The notes: generated by a model from the letters alone, not told the origin. A DNA stretch of 64,000 nt from Actinomycetes bacterium (GCA_021787475.1 JAJYLW010000007.1:1-64000), one strand, 5' to 3'. Shown: positions 8,201 through 20,402, numbered from the stretch's first letter. Numbers and translations: made by a program.

Positions 8201-8370
8201 GTTTGCCCACCGCGTCCGCCTTGTTTTATCGCTTCCGCACCGGTAAAATCGTCGCCACGTCTTTACGCCGGGCCGGTCATGGCGGCGGCGCAGACAAGGC
8301 GGGCTTAAAAGGGAAAAACTGGTTATTCCTGCCTTTGTTGAGTTAATGCCACGAAGAAACAGGAGCCTCC

Positions 8371-9723
8371 ATGAATGATCATGCCCAAACCCTCTGGCGG
8401 CAGGCCAAGGAGACCATCCGGGAAACCCTTGACACCTCCACTTACCAGATCTGGTTCGCGAAAGCTGACACAGCCGGCATGGAAGACGATACCTTGCTGC
8501 TCTCCGTTCCCAACGACTTTACCAAAAGCAGGCTTGAAAACCGCTTCCTGCCGCTGATCGAGGATTCACTCCAGGAAGTGGAAGGAAAAGAGGTGCCGGT
8601 AAAGGTCGTCGTTTGCGAGGCCCGCGAAAAGGTGGAGCCGGCTACGCCCTTTCCTGTCGCTGCTGACAAGCCGGAGGTGCTGAAGCAACTTAACCCGAAA
8701 TACACTTTTGACAGTTTCGTGATCGGCTCCAGCAACCGTTTTGCCCATGCCGCCGCCCTGGCCGTGGCCGAGGCCCCCGCCCGGGCTTACAATCCTTTGT
8801 TCATATATGGCGGCGTCGGCCTGGGCAAAACGCATCTGCTCCAGGCAGTCGCCCATTATGTCGCCACCAGCAGCCCGGAGATGACTGTCAAATTCATGAC
8901 GATGGAGAAATTCACCAACGATTTCATTAATGCCGTCATGGACAAAAAAAGAATTAAAGGATTCAAGAATGATTGCCGCAACAATGATGTTCTTTTGATT
9001 GACGACATCCAGTTTCTGGAAAACAAGGAAGGAACCCAGGAAGAGTTTTTCCACACTTTCAACACCCTTTACGAAGCCGGTAAGCAGATTGCCATCACCA
9101 GCGACCGGCCGCCCAAGGAGATCGCGACGTTGGAGGAGAGGCTGCGCAGCCGGTTTGAATCGGGGCTTACGATTGATATACAGCCGCCGGACATCGAGAC
9201 GCGCATCGCCATTTTGCGGAAAAAGGTGAAAGCTGACAATATCGTGATCCCCGAAAGTGAGGCTGACGACGTGCTTGGTTTTATTGCCGGCGGCATCCCC
9301 ACAAATATCCGTGAGCTCGAAGGCGCCTTCATCCGGGTGGTCGCGCTCGCCTCCCTGACAAAATCCGAAATCACGCTTCCTCTGGCCAAGGAAGCGCTTA
9401 AGAACCTTTTGCCCGCGAACCTCGAGCGCCGCGTGACCATTGACATGATCCAGAGCGAGGTGTGCCGCGCGTTCGGTCTCTCCATGAGCGACCTGAAGGG
9501 AGACAAGCGCAGCCAGAGCATCGTCTATCCGCGCCAGATGGCAATGTACCTGTGCCGGGAGCTAACCGACAGTTCGCTGCCGCAGATTGGCCGCAAGTTC
9601 GGCGGCCGGGATCATTCGACCGTACTTTACGCCGTCAACAAGATTTCCAAACGCATCAAGGAGGAGCGGGAGATTTTTACCAAGGTGCAGCAAATGACAA
9701 CCAAATTAAAGAACTCCCGCTAG
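8371..9723 (+). CDS. dnaA: Chromosomal replication initiator DnaA
   Basis: DnaA binds oriC boxes and melts the origin in its ATP form. The 450-residue protein has domain I (residues 1-80, LWRQAKETIRETLDTSTYQ), a short variable linker, an AAA+ core with Walker A GGVGLGKT and Walker B LLIDDIQFL, and the sensor segment containing ERLRSRFE. The DNA-binding domain IV carries the signature GGRDHSTVLYAVNKI close to the C-terminus. Length and domain order are normal. The ATG follows AGGAGCC by 4-5 bases. It is divergent from the parA-type gene and is followed after 254 bases by dnaN. Confidence 0.98.
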   Translation: MNDHAQTLWRQAKETIRETLDTSTYQIWFAKADTAGMEDDTLLLSVPNDFTKSRLENRFLPLIEDSLQEVEGKEVPVKVVVCEAREKVEPATPFPVAADKPEVLKQLNPKYTFDSFVIGSSNRFAHAAALAVAEAPARAYNPLFIYGGVGLGKTHLLQAVAHYVATSSPEMTVKFMTMEKFTNDFINAVMDKKRIKGFKNDCRNNDVLLIDDIQFLENKEGTQEEFFHTFNTLYEAGKQIAITSDRPPKEIATLEERLRSRFESGLTIDIQPPDIETRIAILRKKVKADNIVIPESEADDVLGFIAGGIPTNIRELEGAFIRVVALASLTKSEITLPLAKEALKNLLPANLERRVTIDMIQSEVCRAFGLSMSDLKGDKRSQSIVYPRQMAMYLCRELTDSSLPQIGRKFGGRDHSTVLYAVNKISKRIKEEREIFTKVQQMTTKLKNSR

Positions 9724-9977
9724 AGGAAAAAACTGTGGGAACATTTGTGAAAAAAGTGAAAAACGGTTTCAATTCCCGACTTCCTCTGCGCGATCTTCTT
9801 TATCACAAACATATCTTTAATTGTTTTCAATTGCTTGTAAACAAAATTGTAAACAGCATCAGGTTGAAGCAGCCCCGTCTTTTGGAGGCTTTTTAAATTC
9901 TTTCCCCTCTTTCAGGCAGCTTATTGATGTGAATTATTATTTTTTTAAAAAATCTTCCATAACCGGAGGTTAATTTT

Positions 9978-11078
9978 ATGCAGATTTCATGCGCTAAGGA
10001 AGTTCTTCTGGAAGGATTGCAAACTGTCCTGAAAACCGTCTCGACAAAAAGCGTGATGCCTATTTTGACCGGAATCAGGTTGACGGGGAAAAACGGCGAA
10101 CAGGTGGAGTTGGCCAGCACTGACATGGAGCTTTCCTTGAGGCTGACGCTGTCCGGAAAAGTCGAAGGGGAGGGAGCAGCGGTGATTCCGGGAAGGCTTC
10201 TGACCGATATCGTCAGAAGCCTGCCGCCGGGAGATGTAAATATTGAAATCCGGGATAATGAAGGTCTGGCAGAGGTAAAATCGGGCGGCGCCAACTTTAA
10301 AATCAATTGCCTGCCGGCGGCGGATTTCCCCCGCCTACCGCAGATGCCTGCAGAAAATGTTTTTCAGGTCGCCGCCGCCCCCCTGCTGGCAACAATCAAC
10401 ACCGTCGCCAGGGCGGCGTCCAGCGATGAAACCCGGCCAGTGCTGACCGGCATTCTGGTCAAGTTCAACAAGGACAAGCTGAAGATGGTGGCAACCGACA
10501 GTTACCGCCTCAGCGTCAGAGAAACAAAGGCAAGCAGCAGCTTAACAGAGAAAAAAGAAATAATAATTCCCCGGTCATCACTGGAAGAGTTGGCGCGGCT
10601 GGGGTCCGGCGGGGACGATGAAATCAAGGTCGGCATAGTCAACGGACAGGTGCTGTTCGAGGTCGGCGCCACGCTGCTTGCCTCAAGGTTGATAGAAGGT
10701 CAGTTTCCCAACTACCAGCAACTCCTGCCCGATGAATCCAATTACGAGATAGTGCTTGACAAAGAGGAATTGCTGGAAGTGACCCGCCGCATCGGATTGA
10801 TGGCCCAAAAAAACGCGCCCCTGAGAATGAAATTTTCCGATGGCGAGCTGACCGTATCAGCCCGCGCTCCCCAGGTCGGTGAGGCGAGCGAGACCCTGGC
10901 GGTGCCGTTTAAGGGAGAGGAGACGGAGATTGGCTTTAACGCAGAGTTTTTCAGGGACGGCATTGACAGCGTCGATGAAGAGCGGCTGATTTTGCGGATA
11001 ATCAGCCCGCTCAAACCGGGGCTGATCAAAGGGTCATCCGATGACTTCCTTTACCTGGTAATGCCGGTAAGACTGTAA
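9978..11078 (+). CDS. dnaN: DNA polymerase III beta sliding clamp DnaN
   Basis: This is the ring-shaped processivity clamp. The 366-residue length and three repeated clamp domains match the family. Conserved segments include SVMPILTGIRL near the N-terminus, DETRPVLTGILV in the centre, ATDSYRLSVRE, EGQFPNYQQLLP, and a C-terminal LYLVMPVRL typical of clamp ends. A CCGGAGG ribosome binding site precedes the ATG. The 254-base gap after dnaA is AT-rich, contains a TGTGGGAA near-match to a DnaA box (about 9733), and could be part of the origin. A family A repeat tract follows the stop. Confidence 0.98.
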   Translation: MQISCAKEVLLEGLQTVLKTVSTKSVMPILTGIRLTGKNGEQVELASTDMELSLRLTLSGKVEGEGAAVIPGRLLTDIVRSLPPGDVNIEIRDNEGLAEVKSGGANFKINCLPAADFPRLPQMPAENVFQVAAAPLLATINTVARAASSDETRPVLTGILVKFNKDKLKMVATDSYRLSVRETKASSSLTEKKEIIIPRSSLEELARLGSGGDDEIKVGIVNGQVLFEVGATLLASRLIEGQFPNYQQLLPDESNYEIVLDKEELLEVTRRIGLMAQKNAPLRMKFSDGELTVSARAPQVGEASETLAVPFKGEETEIGFNAEFFRDGIDSVDEERLILRIISPLKPGLIKGSSDDFLYLVMPVRL

Positions 11079-11122
11079 GCGGATGGTGGACTCTGGATGC
11101 TGGATTAAACCCAAACCCTAAT
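11078..11122. repeat. Family A repeat tract
   Basis: GCGGATGGTGGACTCTGGAT followed by GCTGGATTAAACCCAAACCC. It occupies the dnaN-recF gap just upstream of the recF promoter and is among the clearest family A copies. Confidence 0.65.
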
Positions 11123-11123
11123 G

Positions 11124-11151
11124 TTGGTAAACATAAAATAAGTGATATAAT
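11124..11151 (+). promoter_or_regulatory. Candidate sigma-A promoter of recF
   Basis: -35 TTGGTA (11124-11129), 16-base spacer, perfect -10 TATAAT (11146-11151), 29 bases before the recF start. Confidence 0.6.
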
Positions 11152-11179
11152 ATTTTTGAAACTTATTTGCGGTTAAAGA

Positions 11180-12313
11180 GTGCAGCTTCGCTATTTAAAG
11201 GTTAGAAATTTTCGCAGCTTTGAGGCGGCGGAAATGGAGCCGGGCCCGGGCCTGACTATTATTTTCGGCGCCAACGGAGCGGGCAAAACGAGCCTGCTGG
11301 AAGCGGCGCAATACTGTCTCTGCGGCCGGTCGTTCCGGACGATGCGTGACGAAGAGATGCTCCGTAGCGGCGAGGGCTTTATGCGGCTTGAAGCGCGGAT
11401 TTATCAGGGAGGCGCCGCGACCGCGCGCGCCGTCAGGCAAAGAGCCGGTGCGGCACCCGTCGTGGACGCCGGCGGCGGTCACCGCTGGCTTGAGCCGGGC
11501 CAGGTCCTGACTTTCTCTCCCGACGACCTCCAGTTGGTGAAGGGGCCGCCGGCGGGCCGGAGAAGATTTCTCGACGAGGCGATCTGCCGCCGTCGGCCAG
11601 GTTACCGGCAGTTGTCGCTTGATTACGCGAAGATCATTGGCCAGCGGAACAGCTTCTTAAAACGGGCGCGGGCGGGGCTGGCGCCGCTCGCCGATATAAG
11701 CCCGTGGGACCGGTTGCTGGCCGCTGCCGCCCTTGGGATCTACGCCGCCAGAAAAGAATTCTGCCGCCTGCTTGCTCCCCGCTTCCTCTCTGCCTGGACA
11801 GCGCTTGCGGGTGACGGCGAAGTTGACATTAAGTATGTTTCTCAGCTTGAGGGTGTGGCAGCGGCGGAGGATCCGAAAAAGGAAGTCCTGAATATGCTCA
11901 GGCGCGAATGGTCAAAGGATATGGAGCGCTCTTCGAGCGGAACGGGCACACACCGGGACGAAATGGCCGTTTTGCTCGCGGGCGAAAGCTTGCGCCGGTT
12001 CGGTTCGCAGGGTGAGCAGCGCCTTGCCGTGCTGGCGCTGCTACTGGCAGCGCGCCGCCTGGCCCTTGAGGAGGGCGGGCGGCAACCGCTACTGTTGCTG
12101 GATGATGTTCTCAGCGAGCTTGACTCCAGTCGCCGGCGCCGCCTTATGCGTACTCTGGCGGCTGGCGGGCAGGCACTAATCACTGCTGCCGACCGGGGGT
12201 TTTTTTTGGAGGAAGAGCTGGCCGTCGGGAACATCCTTGAGGTCGCCGGCGGCGCTGTGAAGTGTGCGGGCAAAGAACATCAGCAGCGAATAAAACCGGT
12301 GCCGAGTGTCTGA
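11180..12313 (+). CDS. recF: DNA replication and repair protein RecF
   Basis: RecF is an SMC-like ATPase that loads RecA at single-strand gaps. The 377-residue protein has the N-terminal YLKVRNFRSFEAAEM, Walker A FGANGAGKTSLLEA (residues 30-43), the family segment FSPDDLQLVKGPPAGRRRFLDE near 110-131, an ABC-type signature FGSQGEQRLAVLALLLA, and Walker B LLLLDDVLSELD. Start is GTG at 11180 with a poor ribosome binding site; the first residues (MQLRYLKVRNFR) align with known RecF starts. The stop overlaps the DUF721 start by 8 bases, indicating coupling. Confidence 0.97.
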   Translation: MQLRYLKVRNFRSFEAAEMEPGPGLTIIFGANGAGKTSLLEAAQYCLCGRSFRTMRDEEMLRSGEGFMRLEARIYQGGAATARAVRQRAGAAPVVDAGGGHRWLEPGQVLTFSPDDLQLVKGPPAGRRRFLDEAICRRRPGYRQLSLDYAKIIGQRNSFLKRARAGLAPLADISPWDRLLAAAALGIYAARKEFCRLLAPRFLSAWTALAGDGEVDIKYVSQLEGVAAAEDPKKEVLNMLRREWSKDMERSSSGTGTHRDEMAVLLAGESLRRFGSQGEQRLAVLALLLAARRLALEEGGRQPLLLLDDVLSELDSSRRRRLMRTLAAGGQALITAADRGFFLEEELAVGNILEVAGGAVKCAGKEHQQRIKPVPSV

Positions 12314-12617
12314 ATTTAAAGAGATCGCCGCAATCATAGGCCGAGAGAGGGACCGGCTATGGCAAACCAGCCCCGGCCTGGGCCTGCAGGCTCTCTGGCG
12401 GCAGGCCGCGGGCGCGGATATTGCCGCCCATTCTTCCGTGCGGCGGTTTCGGGGCGGCATTATGACGGTAAGCTGCGCTTCCGGAGGGTGGGCCTGCGAG
12501 CTGCGGCTGGCGGCCGGGGAGTTGGCGGCCCGCCTGAATGCGCTCGGCCCCCCGGAAAAAGTGCAGGGAATCAGGTTTGTTCACAAGGCGCACGCCAGCG
12601 AGAAATGCAGCAAATAG
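12306..12617 (+). CDS. DUF721 (DciA-like) protein
   Basis: This 103-residue basic protein occupies the usual DUF721 slot between recF and gyrB. Family features include LWRQAAGADIAAHSSVRRFRGG followed by a beta strand MTVSCASGGWACELRLAAGELAARLN. DUF721 includes DciA, which helps load the replicative helicase DnaB in bacteria lacking DnaC/DnaI; that role here is inferred from position and family. It overlaps recF by 8 bases (GTG start). The C-terminal tail is short and lysine-rich. Confidence 0.85.
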   Translation: MSEFKEIAAIIGRERDRLWQTSPGLGLQALWRQAAGADIAAHSSVRRFRGGIMTVSCASGGWACELRLAAGELAARLNALGPPEKVQGIRFVHKAHASEKCSK

Positions 12618-12641
12618 CGGGGAAATTTTCCGGCTGCCTTA

Positions 12642-12671
12642 TTGGCAGAAAGCGGTAAAATTTGATATACT
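12642..12671 (+). promoter_or_regulatory. Candidate sigma-A promoter of gyrB
   Basis: -35 TTGGCA (12642-12647), 18-base spacer, -10 TATACT (12666-12671). A GC-rich leader of about 135 bases follows. It could form several hairpins, but I recognise no known riboswitch or tRNA in it. Confidence 0.65.
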
Positions 12672-12801
12672 TCAGTGGTACTTTCCCACGGTGTAAAGGT
12701 CCCGGCCGGAGGTCGAGGTTGAGGAGCGCAGCCCTGGTTAGAGCGGTGTTTTTCCCGCCTCCGATTAAGGTCCCCTGAGTGCGACTCCGCTCTTCGTTTG
12801 A

Positions 12802-15240
<2,439 letters not shown>

Positions 15241-15250
15241 AATGTCAAAA

Positions 15251-15337
15251 AAACTCGGGGACATAATACTATTTATTTGCAGGCGGAAAAGTGTGAGCTT
15301 TTTCCCTGCAAATAAATAGTATTATGTCCCCGAGTTT
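15251..15337. repeat. Family C REP-like hairpin between gyrB and gyrA
   Basis: Perfect 33-bp inverted arms (15251-15283 and 15305-15337) start and end with AAACTCGGGGACATAATACT and its complement. The loop arms GGAAAA/TTTTTCC extend the pairing. A related hairpin lies at 31331-31398. The layout resembles REPIN elements mobilised by RAYT transposases. It could also act as a terminator or processing site between gyrB and gyrA. Confidence 0.85.
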
Positions 15338-15372
15338 CCCCCGAGTTTCCCCGGAACGCGGAATTAAGATTT

Positions 15373-17841
15373 ATGGCTGTTTCAAACCTTGACGGCAAAA
15401 TAGAGCCCAGAGAGCTCGAAGAAGAAATGAGGTCATCGTACCTCGATTACGCCATGAGCGTGATCGTGGGACGGGCACTGCCCGATGTCCGCGACGGCCT
15501 CAAGCCGGTGCACAGGCGCGTGCTTTACGCGATGCAGCAGCTGGGTCTGGCCGCGGGCAAGCCTTACAAGAAGAGCGCCCGCATCGTCGGCGACGTCATC
15601 GGCAAGTACCATCCGCACGGGGACGCTGCCGTCTACGACACGATGGTGCGCCTGGTGCAGGATTTCTCGATGCGCTACCCGCTCATCGACGGGCAGGGCA
15701 ATTTTGGCAGCGTCGACGGCGACAGCCCCGCTGCCTACCGCTATACCGAGGCCCGCCTCGCCAAGCTGGCGATGGAGATGCTCCGTGACATCGACGAGGA
15801 CACCGTCGATTTCGTCCCCAACTTTGATGAGAGCACAGTCGAGCCGGCGGTGCTGCCGGCCCGCTTCCCCAACCTCCTCGTCAACGGCTCCAGCGGCATC
15901 GCTGTCGGCATGGCCACAAACATACCGCCGCACAACCTGGGCGAGGCTGTCGACGCCGTCGTCGCCATGATTGGCAATCCCGACATCTCGGTGGGCGAGC
16001 TGATGCGCTTCCTGCCCGGCCCCGACTTTCCCACCGGTGGCATCATCCTCGGAAGCGGCGGCATCCGCGACGCCTACACCAGCGGCCGTGGCCTGGTCAA
16101 GGTGCGCGCCAAGGCCCACAGCGAGCCGATCAAGGGCAACCGTAACGCCGTCATCGTCACCGAGCTGCCCTACCAGGTCAACAAGGCGTCGCTGATCGAG
16201 AAGATTGCCGAGCTGGTGCGGGAAAGGAAGATTGCCGAGATCTCGGATCTACGCGACGAGTCCGACCGCAGCGGCATGCGCATCGTCATCGAGCTGCGGC
16301 GGGAAGCGGTCGCCATGGTCGTGCTCAACAAGCTCTACAAGCACACCGCCATGCAGACCACTTTTGGCATCAACAACCTGGCGCTGGTGGACGGCGTACC
16401 GCGGACGATGCCGCTCCGGGAGATGCTCGGGGCCTATATCGCCCACCAGCGGGAGGTGGTCGTCAGGCGGACGCGCTTCGAGCTGGACAGGGCGCAGAAA
16501 CGGGCGCATATTCTCGAGGGCCTTCTTGCCGCCCTGTCAAATCTTGACGCGGTTGTCAAACTGATTCGCGCCGCCCGGGACGCCGACACCGCCCGCAGCG
16601 GCCTGATGAAGAAGTTCAAGCTGTCCCAGGCCCAGGCCCAGGCGATCCTCGATCTGCGCCTGCAGAAACTGACCGGCCTGGAGCGGGACAAGATCAAGAG
16701 TGAGCACAAGGATCTGGTGGAGCGGATTGCCTGGCTGAAGGGAATCCTCGCCGATGAGGACGAGGTTGACAAGCTGATCAAGGAAGAGTTGCGTGAGATC
16801 AGGCAGATGTATGCCGACGACCGGCGCACCCAGATTGCGCCCGGCGAGGAAGATTTCGACATCGAGGACCTGATCGCGGAGGAGGAGATGGTCATATCCA
16901 TCACCCGCGCCGGCTACATCAAGCGGCTGCCGCTCAACACTTACCGCAACCAGCGCCGCGGCGGCGTCGGCGTAATGGGCATGGACGTCAAGGAAGAGGA
17001 CTTCCTCGAACATCTTTTTATTACCACCACCCACCACTATCTTCTTTTCTTTACCAGCGTCGGCAAGGTCTACCGCCTCAAGGTGCACGAGATTCCGCTC
17101 GGCAGCCGCACGTCAAAGGGGCGCGCCGTGGTCAACCTGCTGCCGCTTAGGGCCGGGGAAAGAATCAAGGCGGTTGTGGCCACCCGGGATTACTCAGACG
17201 CCCGCTACCTGGTGATGGCCACACGCAACGGCATGGTCAAGAAAACGGCCTTTCAGGAGTACAACACGGTGCTTAAATCTGACGGCATCATCGCCATCAA
17301 CATCCGTGATGATGACGAGCTGATCGCCGTCCGCCATTCCGCTGGCAGCGATGACATCCTCCTGGTGAGCGAGGGCGGCCAGGCCATCCGCTTCAACGGG
17401 TCCGAGGTGCGGGCGATGGGGCGCGCCACCAGGGGCGTCAAGGGCATGAGCCTGAGGGGCTCAGACCGCGTGCTTTCCATGAACGTGGCTCGCGACGACG
17501 CCGACCTGTTCGTTGTTACCGACGGCGGCTATGGCAAGCGCACGCACATCAGCGAGTACCCGCGCCACCGGCGCGGCGGCATCGGCGTCAAGACGATCAA
17601 GCAAGTAAAGGGGAAAGGCGGACTCGTCGCCGCCCGCGTCGTGCGCGACAACCATGAGCTGGTGCTCATCTCCGAACAAGGCGTGTTGATCCGCATTCCC
17701 GCCGAGGACGTTTCCGTGATGGGGCGCTCCACCCAAGGAGTGCGAGTGATGAACCTGCGCGAGGGTGACCGCCTGAGCGCCGTGGCCCGCGTAGTTGCCA
17801 GCACATCCGGCGCCCAGGAGGAAGAAGTCGAGGCCGAGTAA
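15373..17841 (+). CDS. gyrA: DNA gyrase subunit A
   Basis: GyrA cuts and rejoins DNA. The catalytic tyrosine is Y124 in [10 protein letters not shown]. The quinolone-resistance region reads [19 protein letters not shown] with Ala where many sensitive enzymes have Ser at the first hotspot (HPHGDAA rather than HPHGDSA). The C-terminal wrapping domain has the GyrA box as QRRGGVG, needed for negative supercoiling, so this is gyrase and not topoisomerase IV. At 822 residues it has normal length and an acidic tail. ATG at 15373. No strong ribosome binding site: the family C hairpin and two GAGTTTCCCC copies precede it. Confidence 0.98.
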   Translation: MAVSNLDGKIEPRELEEEMRSSYLDYAMSVIVGRALPDVRDGLKPVHRRVLYAMQQLGLAAGKPYKKSARIVGDVIGKYHPHGDAAVYDTMVRLVQDFSMRYPLIDGQGNFGSVDGDSPAAYRYTEARLAKLAMEMLRDIDEDTVDFVPNFDESTVEPAVLPARFPNLLVNGSSGIAVGMATNIPPHNLGEAVDAVVAMIGNPDISVGELMRFLPGPDFPTGGIILGSGGIRDAYTSGRGLVKVRAKAHSEPIKGNRNAVIVTELPYQVNKASLIEKIAELVRERKIAEISDLRDESDRSGMRIVIELRREAVAMVVLNKLYKHTAMQTTFGINNLALVDGVPRTMPLREMLGAYIAHQREVVVRRTRFELDRAQKRAHILEGLLAALSNLDAVVKLIRAARDADTARSGLMKKFKLSQAQAQAILDLRLQKLTGLERDKIKSEHKDLVERIAWLKGILADEDEVDKLIKEELREIRQMYADDRRTQIAPGEEDFDIEDLIAEEEMVISITRAGYIKRLPLNTYRNQRRGGVGVMGMDVKEEDFLEHLFITTTHHYLLFFTSVGKVYRLKVHEIPLGSRTSKGRAVVNLLPLRAGERIKAVVATRDYSDARYLVMATRNGMVKKTAFQEYNTVLKSDGIIAINIRDDDELIAVRHSAGSDDILLVSEGGQAIRFNGSEVRAMGRATRGVKGMSLRGSDRVLSMNVARDDADLFVVTDGGYGKRTHISEYPRHRRGGIGVKTIKQVKGKGGLVAARVVRDNHELVLISEQGVLIRIPAEDVSVMGRSTQGVRVMNLREGDRLSAVARVVASTSGAQEEEVEAE

Positions 17842-17906
17842 AGGCCTGTCGCGGCGGGTGCATCCTGCTGCAGCCTCGCCACGAATCACCTTCCGGGATC
17901 GGCTCT
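17842..17906. repeat. Family B repeat after gyrA
   Basis: AGGCCTGTCGCGG ... CTGCTGCAGCCTCGCCACG ... CGGGATCGGCTCT with inverted ends. It begins right after the gyrA stop codon and could work as a 3'-end hairpin. Confidence 0.65.
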
Positions 17907-18001
17907 TTATTTTTCTCCCTTAATGAATTTCCCGCGCCTGCCGAAAATGGTGGCAAGCTGGGAAAAGTCGTATTACGCTCGTAACAGGTGGAGGGGGAGA
18001 A

Positions 18002-18661
18002 ATGAGAACCCGGCAGCTCGTGTTTATAGCAGCTTCGTCCCTGATGATGGCAGGTTTACTGTTTGCCGGCAGTTTCGGCAGGAACGCCAGCGCCAATGCC
18101 TACAGTGTCGGCGTCAACGCATACACAATCGGCAAGGTCAGCGTGAGTCCCGGCACCGCAGTGCCCGGCGGTTCCGTCGCTCTTACTGGCACCGGGGAAT
18201 TGCCCAGCTCTGAACTCGAAGTCAGCATGGGCGGCAAATATACCGACGGCCAGACTTATGTGGCAATCCTGGGCACGGCCACGACAGACAGTCAGGGCAA
18301 CTGGTCATTCAAATTTAATGTCCCGAGCACCGTGAAGCGATTAAGCGACAACGCCACGGTTCCCATTTTCACCGCCGACTGGCCTGTTGGCGGCACTGCC
18401 GTGGGCACCGACGGAGGGTATTACAACTCGTACAATTACCTGAACGTGGACACTTCCCGGCAGACAAGCACGACGATGCAACCAACCAGCTCCGGAACAA
18501 GCACGGCGTCAAACACGTTTGTCAGCGCCGGCACGGCGAATACGGGCGGCGGCGCCAGCCTTCCCAATACCGGGGCAAGAATAATTGCCCTGGCCCTGGC
18601 GGGAATCGGCTTTGCCAGCGTTGGCGCGCTGGCCTTGCGGCTTAAGAGCCTGTCCCGATAG
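18002..18661 (+). CDS. Secreted cell-wall-anchored protein with LPNTG sorting signal
   Basis: The 219-residue protein starts MRTRQLVFIAASSLMMAGLL, a signal peptide ending near NASANA. Residues about 45-150 look like a beta-sandwich (KVSVSPGTAVPGGSVALTGTG, DSQGNWSFKFNVPS), similar to bacterial Ig-like adhesin modules. A Ser/Thr-rich linker follows. The sortase motif LPNTG is at 187-191, then a hydrophobic helix and an RLKSLSR basic tail, the classic sortase substrate layout. No sortase gene is in the window. GGAGGGGGAGAA precedes the ATG. The last codons and the TAG lie inside a family B repeat (18645-18709). Surface function unknown. Confidence 0.87.
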   Translation: MRTRQLVFIAASSLMMAGLLFAGSFGRNASANAYSVGVNAYTIGKVSVSPGTAVPGGSVALTGTGELPSSELEVSMGGKYTDGQTYVAILGTATTDSQGNWSFKFNVPSTVKRLSDNATVPIFTADWPVGGTAVGTDGGYYNSYNYLNVDTSRQTSTTMQPTSSGTSTASNTFVSAGTANTGGGASLPNTGARIIALALAGIGFASVGALALRLKSLSR

Positions 18662-18709
18662 GCGAATCCTGCTGCGGCCTCTCCACTAATTACTTGCTGA
18701 GATAGGCTT
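18645..18709. repeat. Family B repeat overlapping the end of the LPXTG gene
   Basis: AGAGCCTGTCCCGATAGGCG ... CTGCTGCGGCCTCTCCAC ... TGAGATAGGCTTT. The left end supplies the last codons and the stop of the LPXTG gene. Confidence 0.7.
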
Positions 18710-18846
18710 TAAGCTGGAAAAATTGCGCTAGCATTTTTTCCGCGCCCGCTTACGTTTATGATAATCTGGTGTTCGGCGCTGGCCGAGCGCCAAATTGGCG
18801 CGCCTCGATTTCGCGCTGCTTTTGGACGCTGCTGACAGCCCTTTCC

Positions 18847-19287
18847 ATGACCAGGCTCACTCTCGAACAGATCAAGGAGATCATCCCGCACCGGGACCCG
18901 TTCCTCTTCCTCGACGAGGTTCAGGAGCTGGCGCCGGGCGAGCGCGCCGTTGCCCTTAAACATGTGCGCGGCGACGAGCCTTTCTTTTCCGGCCACTTTC
19001 CCGGACAGCCGATCATGCCGGGTGTGCTGATAGTGGAGGCGCTGGCCCAGGCCGGGGCGGTGGCGGCTCTGGCGCTTCCTGAGAACAGGGGAAAGCTAGT
19101 GCTTTTCGCGGGCATTGACGGGGCCCGTTTCAAGCGGCAGGTGGTTCCCGGTGATATCTTGCGCCTCGAAGTGGAGATGACCAGAATGCGCGGCCCCGTG
19201 GGCAAGGCGGAAGCCAAAGCATTTGTGGGCGACGACCTGGCCTGCCGCGCGGAGCTGACCTTCGCCGTTGCGGAGCGCGAAGCTTGA
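18847..19287 (+). CDS. fabZ: 3-hydroxyacyl-ACP dehydratase FabZ
   Basis: FabZ dehydrates 3-hydroxyacyl-ACP to the 2-enoyl form. The 146-residue hotdog-fold protein has the active-site [11 protein letters not shown] near residue 17 and [24 protein letters not shown] with catalytic His and Glu. [15 protein letters not shown] is also conserved. The ATG at 18847 is used because homologues begin at [13 protein letters not shown]; an in-frame GTG at 18769 adds an unconserved leader. First gene of a cluster that continues through accA. Confidence 0.94.
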   Translation: MTRLTLEQIKEIIPHRDPFLFLDEVQELAPGERAVALKHVRGDEPFFSGHFPGQPIMPGVLIVEALAQAGAVAALALPENRGKLVLFAGIDGARFKRQVVPGDILRLEVEMTRMRGPVGKAEAKAFVGDDLACRAELTFAVAEREA

Positions 19288-19311
19288 CGGCGACTCAATC
19301 ATCCTGCTGAC

Positions 19312-20301
19312 ATGGCTCCCCGCATTGTCAAAATCGCGGCCGTCGGCACCTGCGTGCCGGAGCGGATCGTCACCAACGACGAACTCTCCCTTGCCCTGGA
19401 CACCTCGGACGAATGGATCAGGGCGCGCAGCGGCATCCGCGAACGGCGCATCGCCGCGGCGGATCAGGCGACCTCGGACCTGGGCGCTGGCGCAGCCGTG
19501 CGGGCTCTGTCGGCGGCGGGAGTGGTGCCGTCGCAGCTGGACATCATCATCGTGGCCAGCCTGTCACCGGACATGATTTTTCCGCCCACCGCTTCATTCA
19601 TCTCCGGAGCTATCGGCGCCGACGGCGCCGCCGCTTTCGATCTCTCGGCTGCCTGCACCGGCTTCGTCTACGCCCTGTCGGCAGGTTCGGCTTACGTGGC
19701 CTCGGGTCAGGCGGACCGGGTGCTCGTCGTAGGTGCGGACGTTGTGTCGAAAATGTTAGACTGGGAAGACCGCAGCACGGCCGTGCTTTTTGGCGATGGC
19801 GCCGGCGCTGTTCTGCTCGAACATGCCGTGGAAGACGAGGAGGGCATCATCGGGTTTGACCTGGGCAACGATCCCGGCGGTGCGGACCTGCTCAGTCTGC
19901 CGGCGGGCGGATCCCGCCTGCCGGCGAGCAGCGAGACGATTGCCGGGCGCCGGCATTTCATCCAGATGAACGGTCGCGAGGTCTACAAGTTCGCCGCCAG
20001 GATCATAGTCTCGTCCGCCCGCAAGGTGCTGGCGGACCATGGCCTCGGTATCGAAGATGTAGACCTGTTTGTTCCTCATCAGGCCAACATCCGCATCATC
20101 GAGTCGGCGGCAAAAAAGCTGGGCATCCCGCCCGAACGGGTCTTCACCAATCTGGAGCGCTACGGCAACACCTCCTGCGCGTCGATTCCGATCTGTCTGG
20201 ATGAAGCGGCCAGCGCGGGCAAGCTCCAACATGGAGACCTGGTGCTGATGGTAGGGTTCGGCGCTGGCCTGTCGTGGGGCTCCTGCCTGGTGAGGTGGTA
20301 A
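19312..20301 (+). CDS. fabH: 3-oxoacyl-ACP synthase III FabH
   Basis: FabH starts fatty-acid synthesis by condensing acyl-CoA with malonyl-ACP. The 329-residue protein has the Cys-His-Asn triad: C115 in SAACTGFVYAL, H256 in VPHQANIRI, N286 in ERYGNTSCAS. DEWIRARSGIRERRIA near residues 33-48 and a GFGAGLSWGS end are characteristic. It follows fabZ by 24 bases. Primer specificity (branched or straight) cannot be read off reliably. Confidence 0.97.
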   Translation: MAPRIVKIAAVGTCVPERIVTNDELSLALDTSDEWIRARSGIRERRIAAADQATSDLGAGAAVRALSAAGVVPSQLDIIIVASLSPDMIFPPTASFISGAIGADGAAAFDLSAACTGFVYALSAGSAYVASGQADRVLVVGADVVSKMLDWEDRSTAVLFGDGAGAVLLEHAVEDEEGIIGFDLGNDPGGADLLSLPAGGSRLPASSETIAGRRHFIQMNGREVYKFAARIIVSSARKVLADHGLGIEDVDLFVPHQANIRIIESAAKKLGIPPERVFTNLERYGNTSCASIPICLDEAASAGKLQHGDLVLMVGFGAGLSWGSCLVRW

Positions 20302-20402
20302 GCTATCGCTTGCAGACGCCCTCGGCCTCACTTCGGGAAGGCGGCCCCCTGTTGCCGAACAGGCCGCATAGGTAGTAGTAAAACAAACTTGGAAGCAGAA
20401 AA

